From assembly GCA_025352665.1 (NCBI GenBank), contig JANXSM010000017.1, positions 1 through 36,842 of the forward strand: 36,842 bases of DNA, written 5' to 3'. This DNA comes from Rhodospirillales bacterium. Lineage in GTDB: Bacteria > Pseudomonadota > Alphaproteobacteria > Acetobacterales > Acetobacteraceae. Positions 1-8,124 of the stretch are shown one piece after another. Made by a program: the position numbers and the translations under genes. How positions within the stretch are numbered: the first letter of the stretch is position 1; the number at the start of each line of letters is the position of its first letter. The notes beneath the pieces are model-generated. The model worked only from the letters and a program-made list of their open reading frames with translations, was not told the DNA's origin and made no database searches.

Positions 1-515
1 TGTACGGCCCACTCGTCGTTTTGCTCCAGCAAGATCGCACCGATCAGTCTGGTGACGGCGGCTTCGTTCGGAAATATGCCGACAACGTCACTGCGGCGCT
101 TGATCTCGCCGTTCAACCGCTCGATCGAGTTGGTGGAATGGATCTTGGTCCGGTGCCGTGCGGGGAACGCCATGTAGGCCAAAACGTCTGTCTCCGCCTC
201 GTCCATCAACGCTGCCAGTTTTGATACACGTGGGCGAGCTTGGTCGGCCACCTCGCGCCACTGCTTGCGTGCGGCGGCAGCATCGTCCTGGGCAAAGGCG
301 ATTCCGATTCAGGCCGACACGATCCGGCGCTGGGTCTTGCCGGCATGGGCCATGGCGTTGCGCATGAAGTGCACGCGGCAGCGTTGCCAGGTGGCGCTGA
401 GGACCTTGCTGATGGCAGAATTCAACCCCTCGTGGGCGTCGGAAATCACCAGCTTGGTGCCACGCAGGCCGCGGCGCGCCAGGGAGCGTAGGAATTCGAG
501 AGGATCGCCGCGGCA
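1..515 (-). pseudogene. IS256-family (mutator type) transposase, truncated and nonsense-mutated
   Basis: Read on the minus strand, this encodes the C-terminal half of an IS256-family transposase. It runs from FLRSLARRGLRG through KLVISDAHEG (holding a catalytic Asp) and WQRCRVHFMRN. After an in-frame TGA at 309-311 it continues as IAFAQDDA, then HRTKIHSTN and [11 protein letters not shown], and leaves the window at [12 protein letters not shown]. The TGA stands where relatives have a Phe codon. The N-terminal half is missing: homology stops near 510-515, and the unrelated junction sequence around 515-540 runs into the lactonase gene. The gene is therefore dead through both truncation and a stop. 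The 3' end and terminal repeat of the element lie outside the window. Confidence 0.88.
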
Positions 516-573
516 GCTTAAGGATAGTGTCCACCAAACCGGCAGCAGCTCATGGTTCCCGCGTCCGTATACT

Positions 574-1452
574 TCAGGCGCCGAAGCGCATTTCGGGAAC
601 GCCGCGGACGCCGAGATCGTGGATCGCAAACAGGCTGCCGCGCAGCGGGCCGTCGCCAGGGAAGCGAGGGAGTGGCGGCTTAGCCATCGAAGTTACGAAC
701 AGGATATCGAGATTCGGTCCGCCGAACATCACGCTCGTCACTTTCTTGACCGGCAAATCAATGATCCGGTCGACCGTTCCATCTGGCGCGTAACGAACGA
801 GTTTGCCGGCATAGACCAATGCCGCCCAGACGCAGCCTTCGGCATCGACGGTCGCGCCATCGGTCGCGCCACCGCAGCTGGTATCGACGATGGCGAAGGT
901 GCGGCGATTGCTGACGCCGCCGGTTGCGAGGTCGTAGTCATAGGCCCAGATCTCGCCTGACCAGGTATCGGCAAAGTAAAAGGTTCGCCCGTCAGGGCTC
1001 CAGCAAGGCCCGTTCGAGCAGACGATCTTCGAGTCTAGCGTTGTGACCTTAAAATCTGTCGAGACGCTATAGAGCGAACCCTTGGGTCCCTCCTCCATCG
1101 TATCCATTGATCCGGCCACGAAGCGGCCGCGCTTGTCCACCTTGCCGTCATTGAGGCGGTTGTTGGTGAGCCCGGGTTCCGGATCGTGGAGTAGGTCTAC
1201 CTCTCCCGTCTTGAAATCAAGGAGGTGAAAGCCGCCCTGCAGGGAGACGATGGCACCGTTTCCGTCCTTGCGCAGCGCCATCGACCCAATCTTTCGGGGC
1301 ACGTCCCAGGCGCGCAGTTCGGTGCCGTCCACGGTGGTGCGAAAGACGCGGCCATCCATGGAATCGATGAAATAGAGCCGCTGCTGGTCTACGTCCCACA
1401 ACGGTCCCTCGCCAGGGGTGGTTTTCACGTCCAGAAGAACTTCGATGCGCAT
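574..1452 (-). CDS. SMP-30/gluconolactonase family protein (copy 2)
   Basis: A 292-residue six-bladed beta-propeller of the SMP-30/gluconolactonase/LRE family. These are metal-dependent enzymes that usually hydrolyse sugar lactones to aldonic acids. Family marks are visible: GEGPLW with the metal-ligand Glu at residue 15, RLNDGKVD near 100, CSNGPCWSPDG near 150, and DGATVDAEG near 200 carrying the ligand/catalytic Asp. It is full length without a signal peptide, so probably cytoplasmic. It is the last gene of the minus-strand catabolic operon, 36 nt after a paralogue of nearly equal length. Its C-terminus (RGVPEMRFGA) closely matches that of the paralogue (RGIAEPRFAG). The substrate is unknown; lactone hydrolysis is inferred from family and from the upstream dehydrogenase. 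Confidence 0.9.
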   Translation of the reverse strand: MRIEVLLDVKTTPGEGPLWDVDQQRLYFIDSMDGRVFRTTVDGTELRAWDVPRKIGSMALRKDGNGAIVSLQGGFHLLDFKTGEVDLLHDPEPGLTNNRLNDGKVDKRGRFVAGSMDTMEEGPKGSLYSVSTDFKVTTLDSKIVCSNGPCWSPDGRTFYFADTWSGEIWAYDYDLATGGVSNRRTFAIVDTSCGGATDGATVDAEGCVWAALVYAGKLVRYAPDGTVDRIIDLPVKKVTSVMFGGPNLDILFVTSMAKPPLPRFPGDGPLRGSLFAIHDLGVRGVPEMRFGA

Positions 1453-1488
1453 GGTGGTCTTTCTCCGTCTCGTTGCGGGGTTTCGGCC

Positions 1489-2364
1489 TCAACCGGCGAA
1501 GCGTGGTTCGGCGATACCGCGGACGCCGAGGCCATGGATGGCGATCAGCATACCGGCCTCCCTCTCGCGCGGCGGCAGGCCGCCAACTTCACGGGCCATT
1601 GAGGTGACATAGGCGACATCAAGATCCGGCCCGCCGAACATGACCGATGTTGCGCTCTCGACTGGCAGGCCGACCACCCTGTCAAGCATACCGTCAGGCC
1701 GAAAACGCAATAACCGACCGCGATAGACTTCGCAGGACCACAGGCACCCATCGGCGTCGACCGTGGCGCCGTCCGGGTAGCCCGCGAAGCCCATGGCAGC
1801 AAAGTCGACGAAAACGCGGCGGTTTGCGACGCTGCCGGAGGCGGGGTCATAATCATAGGCGTAAATCAGCCGCCTGCTGGTATCGGAAAAATACAGGATC
1901 GTGCCTTCAACGTTCCAGCATGGGCCGTTCGAGCAGATGATACCCTCATCCAGCGTGGTCACGGTGGCATCGGGATCGAGGCGGTAGAGGGCGCAAATCG
2001 GGTCACGCTCCTCGTAATCCATCGCGCCCGCGACAAAGCGGCCCTGGCGGTCGACTTTGCCGTCGTTGATGCGGGTGCGGGGATTGGCCGGAGGCGCCTG
2101 GGCCAGAAGCGTCACCGATCCTGTATTGAAGTCGAGTGCGTGAAACCCTGACTGAAGCGAGCAGACCGCGCCGCCCGCCTGGCGCAGCGCGATCGAGCCG
2201 ACATGCTCGGGCAACGGCCAGCTGGTGCGGCGCCCGCCAGATTCCAGCCGATGGACAGCCGGTCCATAGCTGTCGATCCAGTAAAGCGCCTGTTCCGCGA
2301 CATCCCATAACGGGCCTTCCCCGAGAGCATCTTGATCGGCATTGATGACTTCGATGCGCAACAT
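1489..2364 (-). CDS. SMP-30/gluconolactonase family protein (copy 1)
   Basis: A 291-residue SMP-30/gluconolactonase family beta-propeller. It has the same landmark motifs as its downstream neighbour: GEGPLW with Glu16, RINDGKVDRQGRFVAGAMD, CSNGPCWNVEG, YPDGATVDADG and ATSVMFGGPDLD. Metal-dependent lactonase activity on a sugar lactone is the family expectation. It follows the BKACE gene by 133 nt and precedes the second SMP-30 gene by 36 nt, all on the minus strand. The two copies align end to end but differ at many positions, so the duplication is not recent and the copies may act on different lactones or stereoisomers. Confidence 0.9.
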   Translation of the reverse strand: MLRIEVINADQDALGEGPLWDVAEQALYWIDSYGPAVHRLESGGRRTSWPLPEHVGSIALRQAGGAVCSLQSGFHALDFNTGSVTLLAQAPPANPRTRINDGKVDRQGRFVAGAMDYEERDPICALYRLDPDATVTTLDEGIICSNGPCWNVEGTILYFSDTSRRLIYAYDYDPASGSVANRRVFVDFAAMGFAGYPDGATVDADGCLWSCEVYRGRLLRFRPDGMLDRVVGLPVESATSVMFGGPDLDVAYVTSMAREVGGLPPREREAGMLIAIHGLGVRGIAEPRFAG

Positions 2365-2497
2365 TGGCGTTTTCCCCCGTTCTGCATTCCGCTCGTTCCC
2401 CCGGGCGCGCGAGCGGCTCTCGCGCCCTGCCGGCTGGCTCCTATTTCATCGATCGTGTTCGTGCCTTTACGGAGAGCAATCCAGAACTCAGCATCGT

Positions 2498-3427
2498 TTA
2501 GAAGTTCACGTTGTCACCGCCCTTGAGGGAAAGGATCTCGCGGGCCTCGTCGGGTGTCGCCACATCAAGACCGAGGCCTTCGATAATCTGGCGCACCCGT
2601 CGCACTTGGTCGGCGTTGCTTTCAGCAAGCTTGCCGGGACCATCCCAGAGCGAATCCTCGAGCCCAACCCGCACATGGCCGCCGATCGCGGCCGCCATGG
2701 CTGCGATATTCATCTGGTTGCGGCCTGCACCCAAAACCGACCACCTATACTGGTCCCCGAACAGCCGATCGGCGGTACGTTTCATGTGCATGACGTCGTC
2801 GGGATGGTTGCCGATGCCGCCCTGCAGTCCGAACACGGTCTGGATGAAGAGCGGCGCCTTAACCAAGCCACGATCGAAAAAGTATTTAAGGTTGTAGAGG
2901 TGAGCCGTGTCGTAACATTCGAACTCGAAGCGTGTATCATTGTCGGCGCATGTCGCCAGGATGTGCTCGATCTGGCCGAAGGTGTTGCGGAAGATGATGT
3001 CCTTGTTTGCGAGATAGGTCCGCTCCCACTCGTGCTTCAGATCCCCAAACCGGTCGAGCATTCCGAACAGGCCAAAATTCATTGATCCAAGATTAAGCGA
3101 GGCAACTTCAGGCTTGAAGGTCGCGGCCGGCTGCACGCGCTCCTCGATCGACATGGTCGGTGCGCCGCCAGTGGTGAGGTTGATCACGACGGGCGAGCGT
3201 TGCTTGATGATCGGCAGGAATTTGGCAAAGGCTGCGGGGGATTGGTCCGGGCGGCCGTCCACCGGGTCACGCGCGTGCAGATGAACGATCGCGGCGCCGG
3301 CCTCGGCCGCGCCGACGGCCGCATCCGCGATTTGCTGCGCGGTGACGGGAAGGTAGGGCGACATCGAGGGGGTATGGATCGCCCCGGTGACAGCACAGGT
3401 GATGATAACTTTGCGTTTGCTGGCCAT
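2498..3427 (-). CDS. BKACE family beta-keto acid cleavage enzyme (DUF849), operon copy
   Basis: A 309-residue protein of the BKACE (beta-keto acid cleavage enzyme, DUF849) family, whose founding member is Kce of lysine fermentation. These Zn-dependent TIM barrels convert a beta-keto acid plus acetyl-CoA into acetoacetate plus a new CoA ester. Visible residues: Zn ligands His49 and His51 in HLHARD, and the RVGLED block with Arg253, Glu257 and Asp258. The Kce residue Glu14, which helps bind the substrate amine, is replaced by Ile17 in TGAIHTPSMS, so a non-amino substrate is likely. I chose ATG 3427 because homology begins at MASKRKVIITCAVTG; the frame is open upstream but unrelated. It lies between an SDR gene (166 nt upstream) and two lactonases. 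A paralogue lies at 32326. Confidence 0.92.
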   Translation of the reverse strand: MASKRKVIITCAVTGAIHTPSMSPYLPVTAQQIADAAVGAAEAGAAIVHLHARDPVDGRPDQSPAAFAKFLPIIKQRSPVVINLTTGGAPTMSIEERVQPAATFKPEVASLNLGSMNFGLFGMLDRFGDLKHEWERTYLANKDIIFRNTFGQIEHILATCADNDTRFEFECYDTAHLYNLKYFFDRGLVKAPLFIQTVFGLQGGIGNHPDDVMHMKRTADRLFGDQYRWSVLGAGRNQMNIAAMAAAIGGHVRVGLEDSLWDGPGKLAESNADQVRRVRQIIEGLGLDVATPDEAREILSLKGGDNVNF

Positions 3428-3593
3428 GAATGACTGATCCTTATTGTTCGGTGTCGGTGTCGGCTTGGCGCTCAGGAGCTGGAAGCGCCATCGGGCGGTG
3501 ATGAAGCCAGTTTCTGGCGCTCCATCAAAAGGTTGCGGCCGGGTTTGGGAACCGGGTCGCCTGCGACAGCACAGCTCTGCTCCGGTCCTGTGC

Positions 3594-4373
3594 TCACAGT
3601 GATTCCACGTTTCCGTCGATGCCAAGCGACTGGCCCGAGATGTTGCGGCCGAGCGGCGACAAGAGATAGAGGACCATCCCGGCCACGTCGTCGGGGCCGG
3701 TCATCCGGCGCAACGAGATGCGGTTCAGGTATTCCTGCTCCATGGTCTGATAGGAAACACCGGCCTGCGCGGCCCTGTCGCGGATCACACGTTCCATGCG
3801 CGGTCCCTCGATAATGCCGGGCAGGATGGCGTTCACCCGAATATCGGAAGGGCCTAGCTCCTTCGCGAGGCTCTGAGTGAACCCGATCACGCCCCATTTG
3901 GCGGCGGAGTAAGGCGTGCGGTAAGCGTAGCCGAAGCGGCCTGCCGACGAAGACATGTTGACGATCGCGCCACCGCCGGCAGCCCTCAGCATCGGCACCG
4001 CGAGGCGGGTGCAGAGAAACTGGCCGACGAGGCAAATGTCGATCGTACGGCGCCAGTCGGCAGGGGCAATCTCCTCGACGCCGCCCGTGGGGCCGGCGAT
4101 CCCGGCATTGTTGATGAGCGCGTCGAGTCCGCCCAGCTTGCCGCCAACATCGACGAAAAGCTGCGCTACCTGGGCTTCGTCGGAGACGTCGCAGACGCTG
4201 GTGCCATGGTCGGGATGGGCTCTACGGAAGTCATCCAGAAAAGCCTCGGACACGTCGCATACGTGTACCCGTGCGCCGTTCTCGATCAGGAGGTCGGCAA
4301 TGGCGCGCCCGATGCCAGAGGCGCCGGCCGTGACGAGGACGCGTTGATTCTGGGCAAGAGTCATCTGCTTCAT
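3594..4373 (-). CDS. SDR family NAD-dependent oxidoreductase
   Basis: A 259-residue classical short-chain dehydrogenase/reductase. The cofactor motif TAGASGIG lies at residues 15-22, with Ala where most SDRs have the second-position Gly. Asp40 ends beta-2 (VHVCD), which usually means NAD(H) rather than NADP(H). NNAG, the catalytic Ser region (NMSSSAG) and YSAAK follow. The start at 4373 is supported by GAGG six bases upstream; MTLAQN at 4364 is an alternative. It begins 8 nt after the permease stop, so it is almost certainly cotranscribed and probably translationally coupled. By context it likely oxidises the imported sugar or polyol to a lactone or keto-sugar. The exact substrate cannot be read from sequence. 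Confidence 0.93.
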   Translation of the reverse strand: MKQMTLAQNQRVLVTAGASGIGRAIADLLIENGARVHVCDVSEAFLDDFRRAHPDHGTSVCDVSDEAQVAQLFVDVGGKLGGLDALINNAGIAGPTGGVEEIAPADWRRTIDICLVGQFLCTRLAVPMLRAAGGGAIVNMSSSAGRFGYAYRTPYSAAKWGVIGFTQSLAKELGPSDIRVNAILPGIIEGPRMERVIRDRAAQAGVSYQTMEQEYLNRISLRRMTGPDDVAGMVLYLLSPLGRNISGQSLGIDGNVESL

Positions 4374-4381
4374 AATGTGCC

Positions 4382-6436
4382 TCAACTGTTCTTTTCGCGG
4401 AGGGCGACGACGGCGAAGAGCACGACGACACCGTAGAGAATTGCGCGAGTGGCATAGGGCAGCGTCGTTCCTGCCAGCAGGGTCTGCAGCGCGGTCAGCA
4501 GCAACACGCCACCCAGCATGCCGATGTAACTGCCGCGCCCACCGGTGATCAGCGTCCCGCCCACCACCACCACTGCGATAGACGGAAGCAGGTATTCGTC
4601 GCCCATGCCGAGGCTGCCCTGACCTGAGAAACCTGCAAGCAGACAGCCGACAAGGGCAGCGCAGAGACCGGAGAGCACGTAGACTTTGACGATGGTGCTT
4701 TTGACGGGAACGCCAGACAACTCTGCCGCCCGCACCCCATTGCCGATCGCATAGACGCGACGGCCGAAGGCCGTCTTGCCGAGCAGGATCACAGCCCCGA
4801 CCACAAAGAACACCATGAGAAACACGACCGGGGTGATACCAGCCACTTCCGCAGTCATGAACCACCGCAGGCCAGGAGATGCGAAGCCGTCGGGCGTGCC
4901 GCCTGAATACAGGAGGGCGACGCCCTGCAAGATGCCGTTCATCGCGAGCGTCATGACAATGGGCGACAGGCCGATGGCCACAATGCCAAGGCCGTTCAGA
5001 AGCCCGACGAAGGCGCCGAAAGCGAACGTCGCCGGCAGGGCGTAGATCAGGGCGGCGTCCGATCCTTTCAGAAGGCCGGCGCAAAGGATGCCGCAGCACC
5101 CGATGGTCCAAGGCAAAGAAAGATCAAGGCCACCGGTGAGGATCACCGTGCCCTGACCAAGCGCCAGGATGGCGAGAAAGCTGCCAAGCACGATCAACGA
5201 GTTGTAGAAGTGCCAGGATAGCAACGAGTTGCCGAGCACGAACTGGGTGGCGACGAGCACCAGGACGAAGCAGACGAAGGCCGGCACCGCGTTGCGCAGG
5301 TCCTCGGCGTGACGCACCCAGAATGCCGGGTTCTGTACCGTCGGCGCTGGAGCCGGCAGGCGAAGACGGTACTCCGTGAGGTTCAACTGGTGCGGCAGCA
5401 TCCCGGCGCTCCGGGCAACCAGGCGCCGGCGCACCGTGCGCAGCGTCTTGGCCAAAACCGAGGAATGCGTGATCGACGCGCCCAGCACGGCCAGGACCAA
5501 GATCAAGCCCTCGACGATCGATGAATAGAAGGCCGGCACGTTCAGCACGAGCAGGATGTTGACGACCAGCATCAAGACATAGGCGCCAAAGATGGTGCCG
5601 ACCGGGCCGCCACGTCCGCCGCCGAGGAGCGTGCCGCCGACCACGACCGCTGCGAACATCTGCAACAGCATGGGGTTGCCGACGAGCGGATCGCCTGACC
5701 CGGTCTGGGCGCTGATGAACACGCCAGCCAGGCCATAGAGCGCACCTGCCAGAACATAGATGAAAAACTGGTGGCGGCGGATGCCAAGCCCGGCCGCGCG
5801 GGCGGCCTCGCGATCCGAGCCGATCGAATAGATCGCCTTACCGAACACTGTGTTCTTGAGCAACAGCCAGAGGCCCACAAGCGCGGCGAGTAGCAGCACC
5901 GGCATCGGCAGCAGGCCTGGAATGACGTCGCCGGTGAGTGCCGCGCTGAAGCCCGGCGGTATCTGACCGCCGGGCTTGTCCATGACCAGAAGAGTCACGC
6001 CTTGCAGGATGAACATGTTGGCCAGCGTCACGACGATCGGCTCCAGTCGCAAGACTGCGATGAAGACGCCGTTGAAGGCGCCGGCCAGAGCACCGATCAG
6101 AAGCCCGCCGCACGTCCACAGCGCAATGCTCGCGGTCGTGTCCTGCATGTGGCCCGCGAGGGACACGTTGACGAGAGAGATCACCACCGCGGCCGAAAGA
6201 TCGAAGCCACCCGAAAGAATGACGATGGTCTGCCCGATCGCGGCGATCGCCAGGGTCGTCCCGCCAGCCGAAAGCGTGCTCAGCTCATAGTAGCCGAGCG
6301 TGCCCCCGCTGACGCCCTTCACCAGTGCCAGGCAGATCATGAAGGCGATCACCGCGATGATGGGCCCCCGGTGACGGGCGAGGCGGAAGCGGGACCGCGG
6401 CGCGGCGCGCGAGGTGTCGAGGCTGATGGCGCTCAT
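4382..6436 (-). CDS. Fused tandem sugar ABC transporter permease (two RbsC-like domains)
   Basis: A 684-residue inner-membrane protein, twice the usual ~320-340 residues of RbsC/BPD_transp_2 permeases. Each half is a complete permease. The first (about residues 20-335) carries SGGFDLSAAV and later GGTLLGGGRGGPVG. The second (about 365-684) carries TGGLDLSLPWTIG and GGTLITGGRGSYIG. Both show the family's run of hydrophobic helices and the cytoplasmic FGKAIYSIG / FGRRVYAIG block. The join is a polar stretch around residues 335-370. Its start overlaps the ATPase stop by 4 nt (ATGA). Function inferred: the complete transmembrane channel of a high-affinity sugar importer in a single chain. No frameshift or assembly join is evident. 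Confidence 0.93.
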   Translation of the reverse strand: MSAISLDTSRAAPRSRFRLARHRGPIIAVIAFMICLALVKGVSGGTLGYYELSTLSAGGTTLAIAAIGQTIVILSGGFDLSAAVVISLVNVSLAGHMQDTTASIALWTCGGLLIGALAGAFNGVFIAVLRLEPIVVTLANMFILQGVTLLVMDKPGGQIPPGFSAALTGDVIPGLLPMPVLLLAALVGLWLLLKNTVFGKAIYSIGSDREAARAAGLGIRRHQFFIYVLAGALYGLAGVFISAQTGSGDPLVGNPMLLQMFAAVVVGGTLLGGGRGGPVGTIFGAYVLMLVVNILLVLNVPAFYSSIVEGLILVLAVLGASITHSSVLAKTLRTVRRRLVARSAGMLPHQLNLTEYRLRLPAPAPTVQNPAFWVRHAEDLRNAVPAFVCFVLVLVATQFVLGNSLLSWHFYNSLIVLGSFLAILALGQGTVILTGGLDLSLPWTIGCCGILCAGLLKGSDAALIYALPATFAFGAFVGLLNGLGIVAIGLSPIVMTLAMNGILQGVALLYSGGTPDGFASPGLRWFMTAEVAGITPVVFLMVFFVVGAVILLGKTAFGRRVYAIGNGVRAAELSGVPVKSTIVKVYVLSGLCAALVGCLLAGFSGQGSLGMGDEYLLPSIAVVVVGGTLITGGRGSYIGMLGGVLLLTALQTLLAGTTLPYATRAILYGVVVLFAVVALREKNS

Positions 6437-7980
6437 TGCAGCTCCGAACTGGTGGGAGCGCCGCCGAGCGTCGCCCGCAGGATGGCATCTTCCGAGATCG
6501 CGTCGTCCACGAGATCGGCCGCGATCCGGCCGCGATACAGCACCAGAACCCTGTGCGCGAGGTGATCGAGCTCAGGGATTTCGGTGGAGTAGAACAAGAT
6601 CGCGCCGCCGGCGGCCGCGTATTCCTGCATCAGGGCGTAGATCTCGTGCTTGGTGCCCACGTCGATGCCGCGGGTCGGATCGAACAGCAGCAACACGCGG
6701 CTCTGTGCGAAAAGCCATTTGGCGATGGCGATCTTCTGCTGGTTTCCGCCGGAGAAGGCCTTTACTGGGGTCCAGAGCGCCCGCATCTGAATGTTCAGCT
6801 GCGCCATTACCCGCGAGACGTCAGCCTCTTCGCGTTTGCTGTCGATCAGGCCGAAACGGGTGTAGCGCTCAATCACCGGAAGCGAAACATTGTGCCGGCC
6901 GTCAAGCTTTAGAAACAGCGCCTCGGTCTTGCGATCCTCCGGCACAAGGCTGATGCCGATGCGCGCGTCGGCGGCGTCGCGCGGTGAGGTGAACGTCACC
7001 GGCTTGCCCTCGATCCGGATCTCCCCCTTGCTTTCTTCCATGCCGAACAGCGCGGTGAACAGTTCAAGCTGCCCCATGCCTTGTAGACCGGCGACCCCGA
7101 TAATCTGGCCGCGGCGCAGGTCGAACGAGACATCGATAAGGCGGCTTTCGGTCGCGAGCGCGCGAACACCGAGCACCGGATCACCCGAAAGTGACGGGAT
7201 GGGCGGCTTGGCGGGGAACGACCGGCCGAGCGCCTTACCGGCGATCATGTCGATCACCGCCTCGTCACTCACGTCGGCAAGCCGCTCCGTGGCGATATGC
7301 TTGCCACTCCGCAGCACTGTGACGCGATCGCAGAAGGCCCGCACCTCGCGCATCCGGTGCGAGATGAACACGATTGTAACGCCCGCGGCGCGGGATGTGT
7401 CGATGAGGCCGCCGAGCCAGTCGACGTCTCTGCCCGACAGCGTCGACGTCGGCTCATCGAGCAACAGGATCCGCGGACAACGAAACAGGGCGCGGGCGAT
7501 CTCGATCTTCTGCCGCTGGTTAAGGTCGAGCTCTCGCAATTCCGCCTGCGGATCGATATCCTCGAGGCCGAGTTTCGCCAAATGAGCGTCGACCAGGCGG
7601 CGCGCTTCGCGACGCCGGATCTGTCCGAAGGCGTTCAGCGGCGGATAGGGCATCAGCATGTTGTCGAGAACCGTAAGGTCCTTGACCATGGAGAGCTCTT
7701 GGAACGCTGTCTGAATGCCGTGTGTGTGCGATGCCTGCGGCGAATCTAGCACGGCGGCCTTGCCGCAGATCGACAGGGTGCCTGTCGTCGGCAGGATCAG
7801 GCCAGACAGTAGCTTGACCAGCGTCGACTTGCCCGCGCCGTTCTCACCGAGCAGCGCATGAACGTCACCGGCCTGCACCTTGAAGGAGACGTCATCGACC
7901 GCAACCGTCGCCCCGAACACCTTGCAAATGTTGGTCGCGACGATCGCCGGGATGCTATGGCTCGGATGAGAGGATGACAT
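6433..7980 (-). CDS. Sugar ABC transporter ATP-binding protein (RbsA/MglA type, two NBDs)
   Basis: A 515-residue double-nucleotide-binding-domain ATPase of the RbsA/MglA class that energises import of a sugar-like solute. NBD1: Walker A GENGAGKST at 45-53 and Walker B ILLLDEPTS at about 171-179. Its signature is degenerate (LDLNQRQ at 151-157, no LSGGQ). NBD2: the P-loop position reads GLQGMGQLE without GKS, as is usual in this class. The signature FSGGNQQK is intact. Its Walker B reads LLLFDPTRGID where relatives have LLLDEPTRGID, so the Asp is Phe and the catalytic Glu is Asp. One composite site (NBD1 Walker motifs plus NBD2 signature) is therefore canonical and the other strongly degenerate. 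It lies downstream of the binding-protein gene after a 144-nt spacer with hairpins. Confidence 0.94.
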   Translation of the reverse strand: MSSSHPSHSIPAIVATNICKVFGATVAVDDVSFKVQAGDVHALLGENGAGKSTLVKLLSGLILPTTGTLSICGKAAVLDSPQASHTHGIQTAFQELSMVKDLTVLDNMLMPYPPLNAFGQIRRREARRLVDAHLAKLGLEDIDPQAELRELDLNQRQKIEIARALFRCPRILLLDEPTSTLSGRDVDWLGGLIDTSRAAGVTIVFISHRMREVRAFCDRVTVLRSGKHIATERLADVSDEAVIDMIAGKALGRSFPAKPPIPSLSGDPVLGVRALATESRLIDVSFDLRRGQIIGVAGLQGMGQLELFTALFGMEESKGEIRIEGKPVTFTSPRDAADARIGISLVPEDRKTEALFLKLDGRHNVSLPVIERYTRFGLIDSKREEADVSRVMAQLNIQMRALWTPVKAFSGGNQQKIAIAKWLFAQSRVLLLFDPTRGIDVGTKHEIYALMQEYAAAGGAILFYSTEIPELDHLAHRVLVLYRGRIAADLVDDAISEDAILRATLGGAPTSSELQ

Positions 7981-8006
7981 AGCGAACTCCGATCACCGCC
8001 TTCGAC

Positions 8007-8066
8007 CCGCCCGGTCTTGAGGGTCGGCCGGGCGGTGTCACGATCGGCGGGGAAACCAATCCCCGC
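8007..8066 (-). promoter_or_regulatory. Intercistronic stem-loops between binding-protein and ATPase genes
   Basis: The 144-nt gap between the binding protein and the ATPase holds two GC-rich hairpins. One pairs CCGCCCGG (8007-8014) with CCGGGCGG (8028-8035). The other pairs GCGGGG (8047-8052) with CCCCGC (8061-8066). A competing pairing of CGACCC (8003-8008) with GGGTCG (8021-8026) would exclude the first. No U-tract follows. Such structures after a binding-protein gene commonly stabilise the upstream mRNA or partly terminate transcription, giving more binding protein than membrane components. That role is inferred. Confidence 0.5.
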
Positions 8067-8124
8067 GTGCAACGCAAGGCGCCGCCGGGCCACAAGCAGC
8101 CAAGCTCGGCGGCGAATTTTGCGC

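Noticed and set aside
574-2364. Recent tandem duplication of the SMP-30 gene
   Set aside because: The two copies align end to end but differ widely in residues and codons, so the duplication is old.
3428-3625. N-terminal extension of the operon BKACE
   Set aside because: Homology to the family begins at MASKRK (3427); the extension is Arg/Pro-rich and unlike the second copy's N-terminus.
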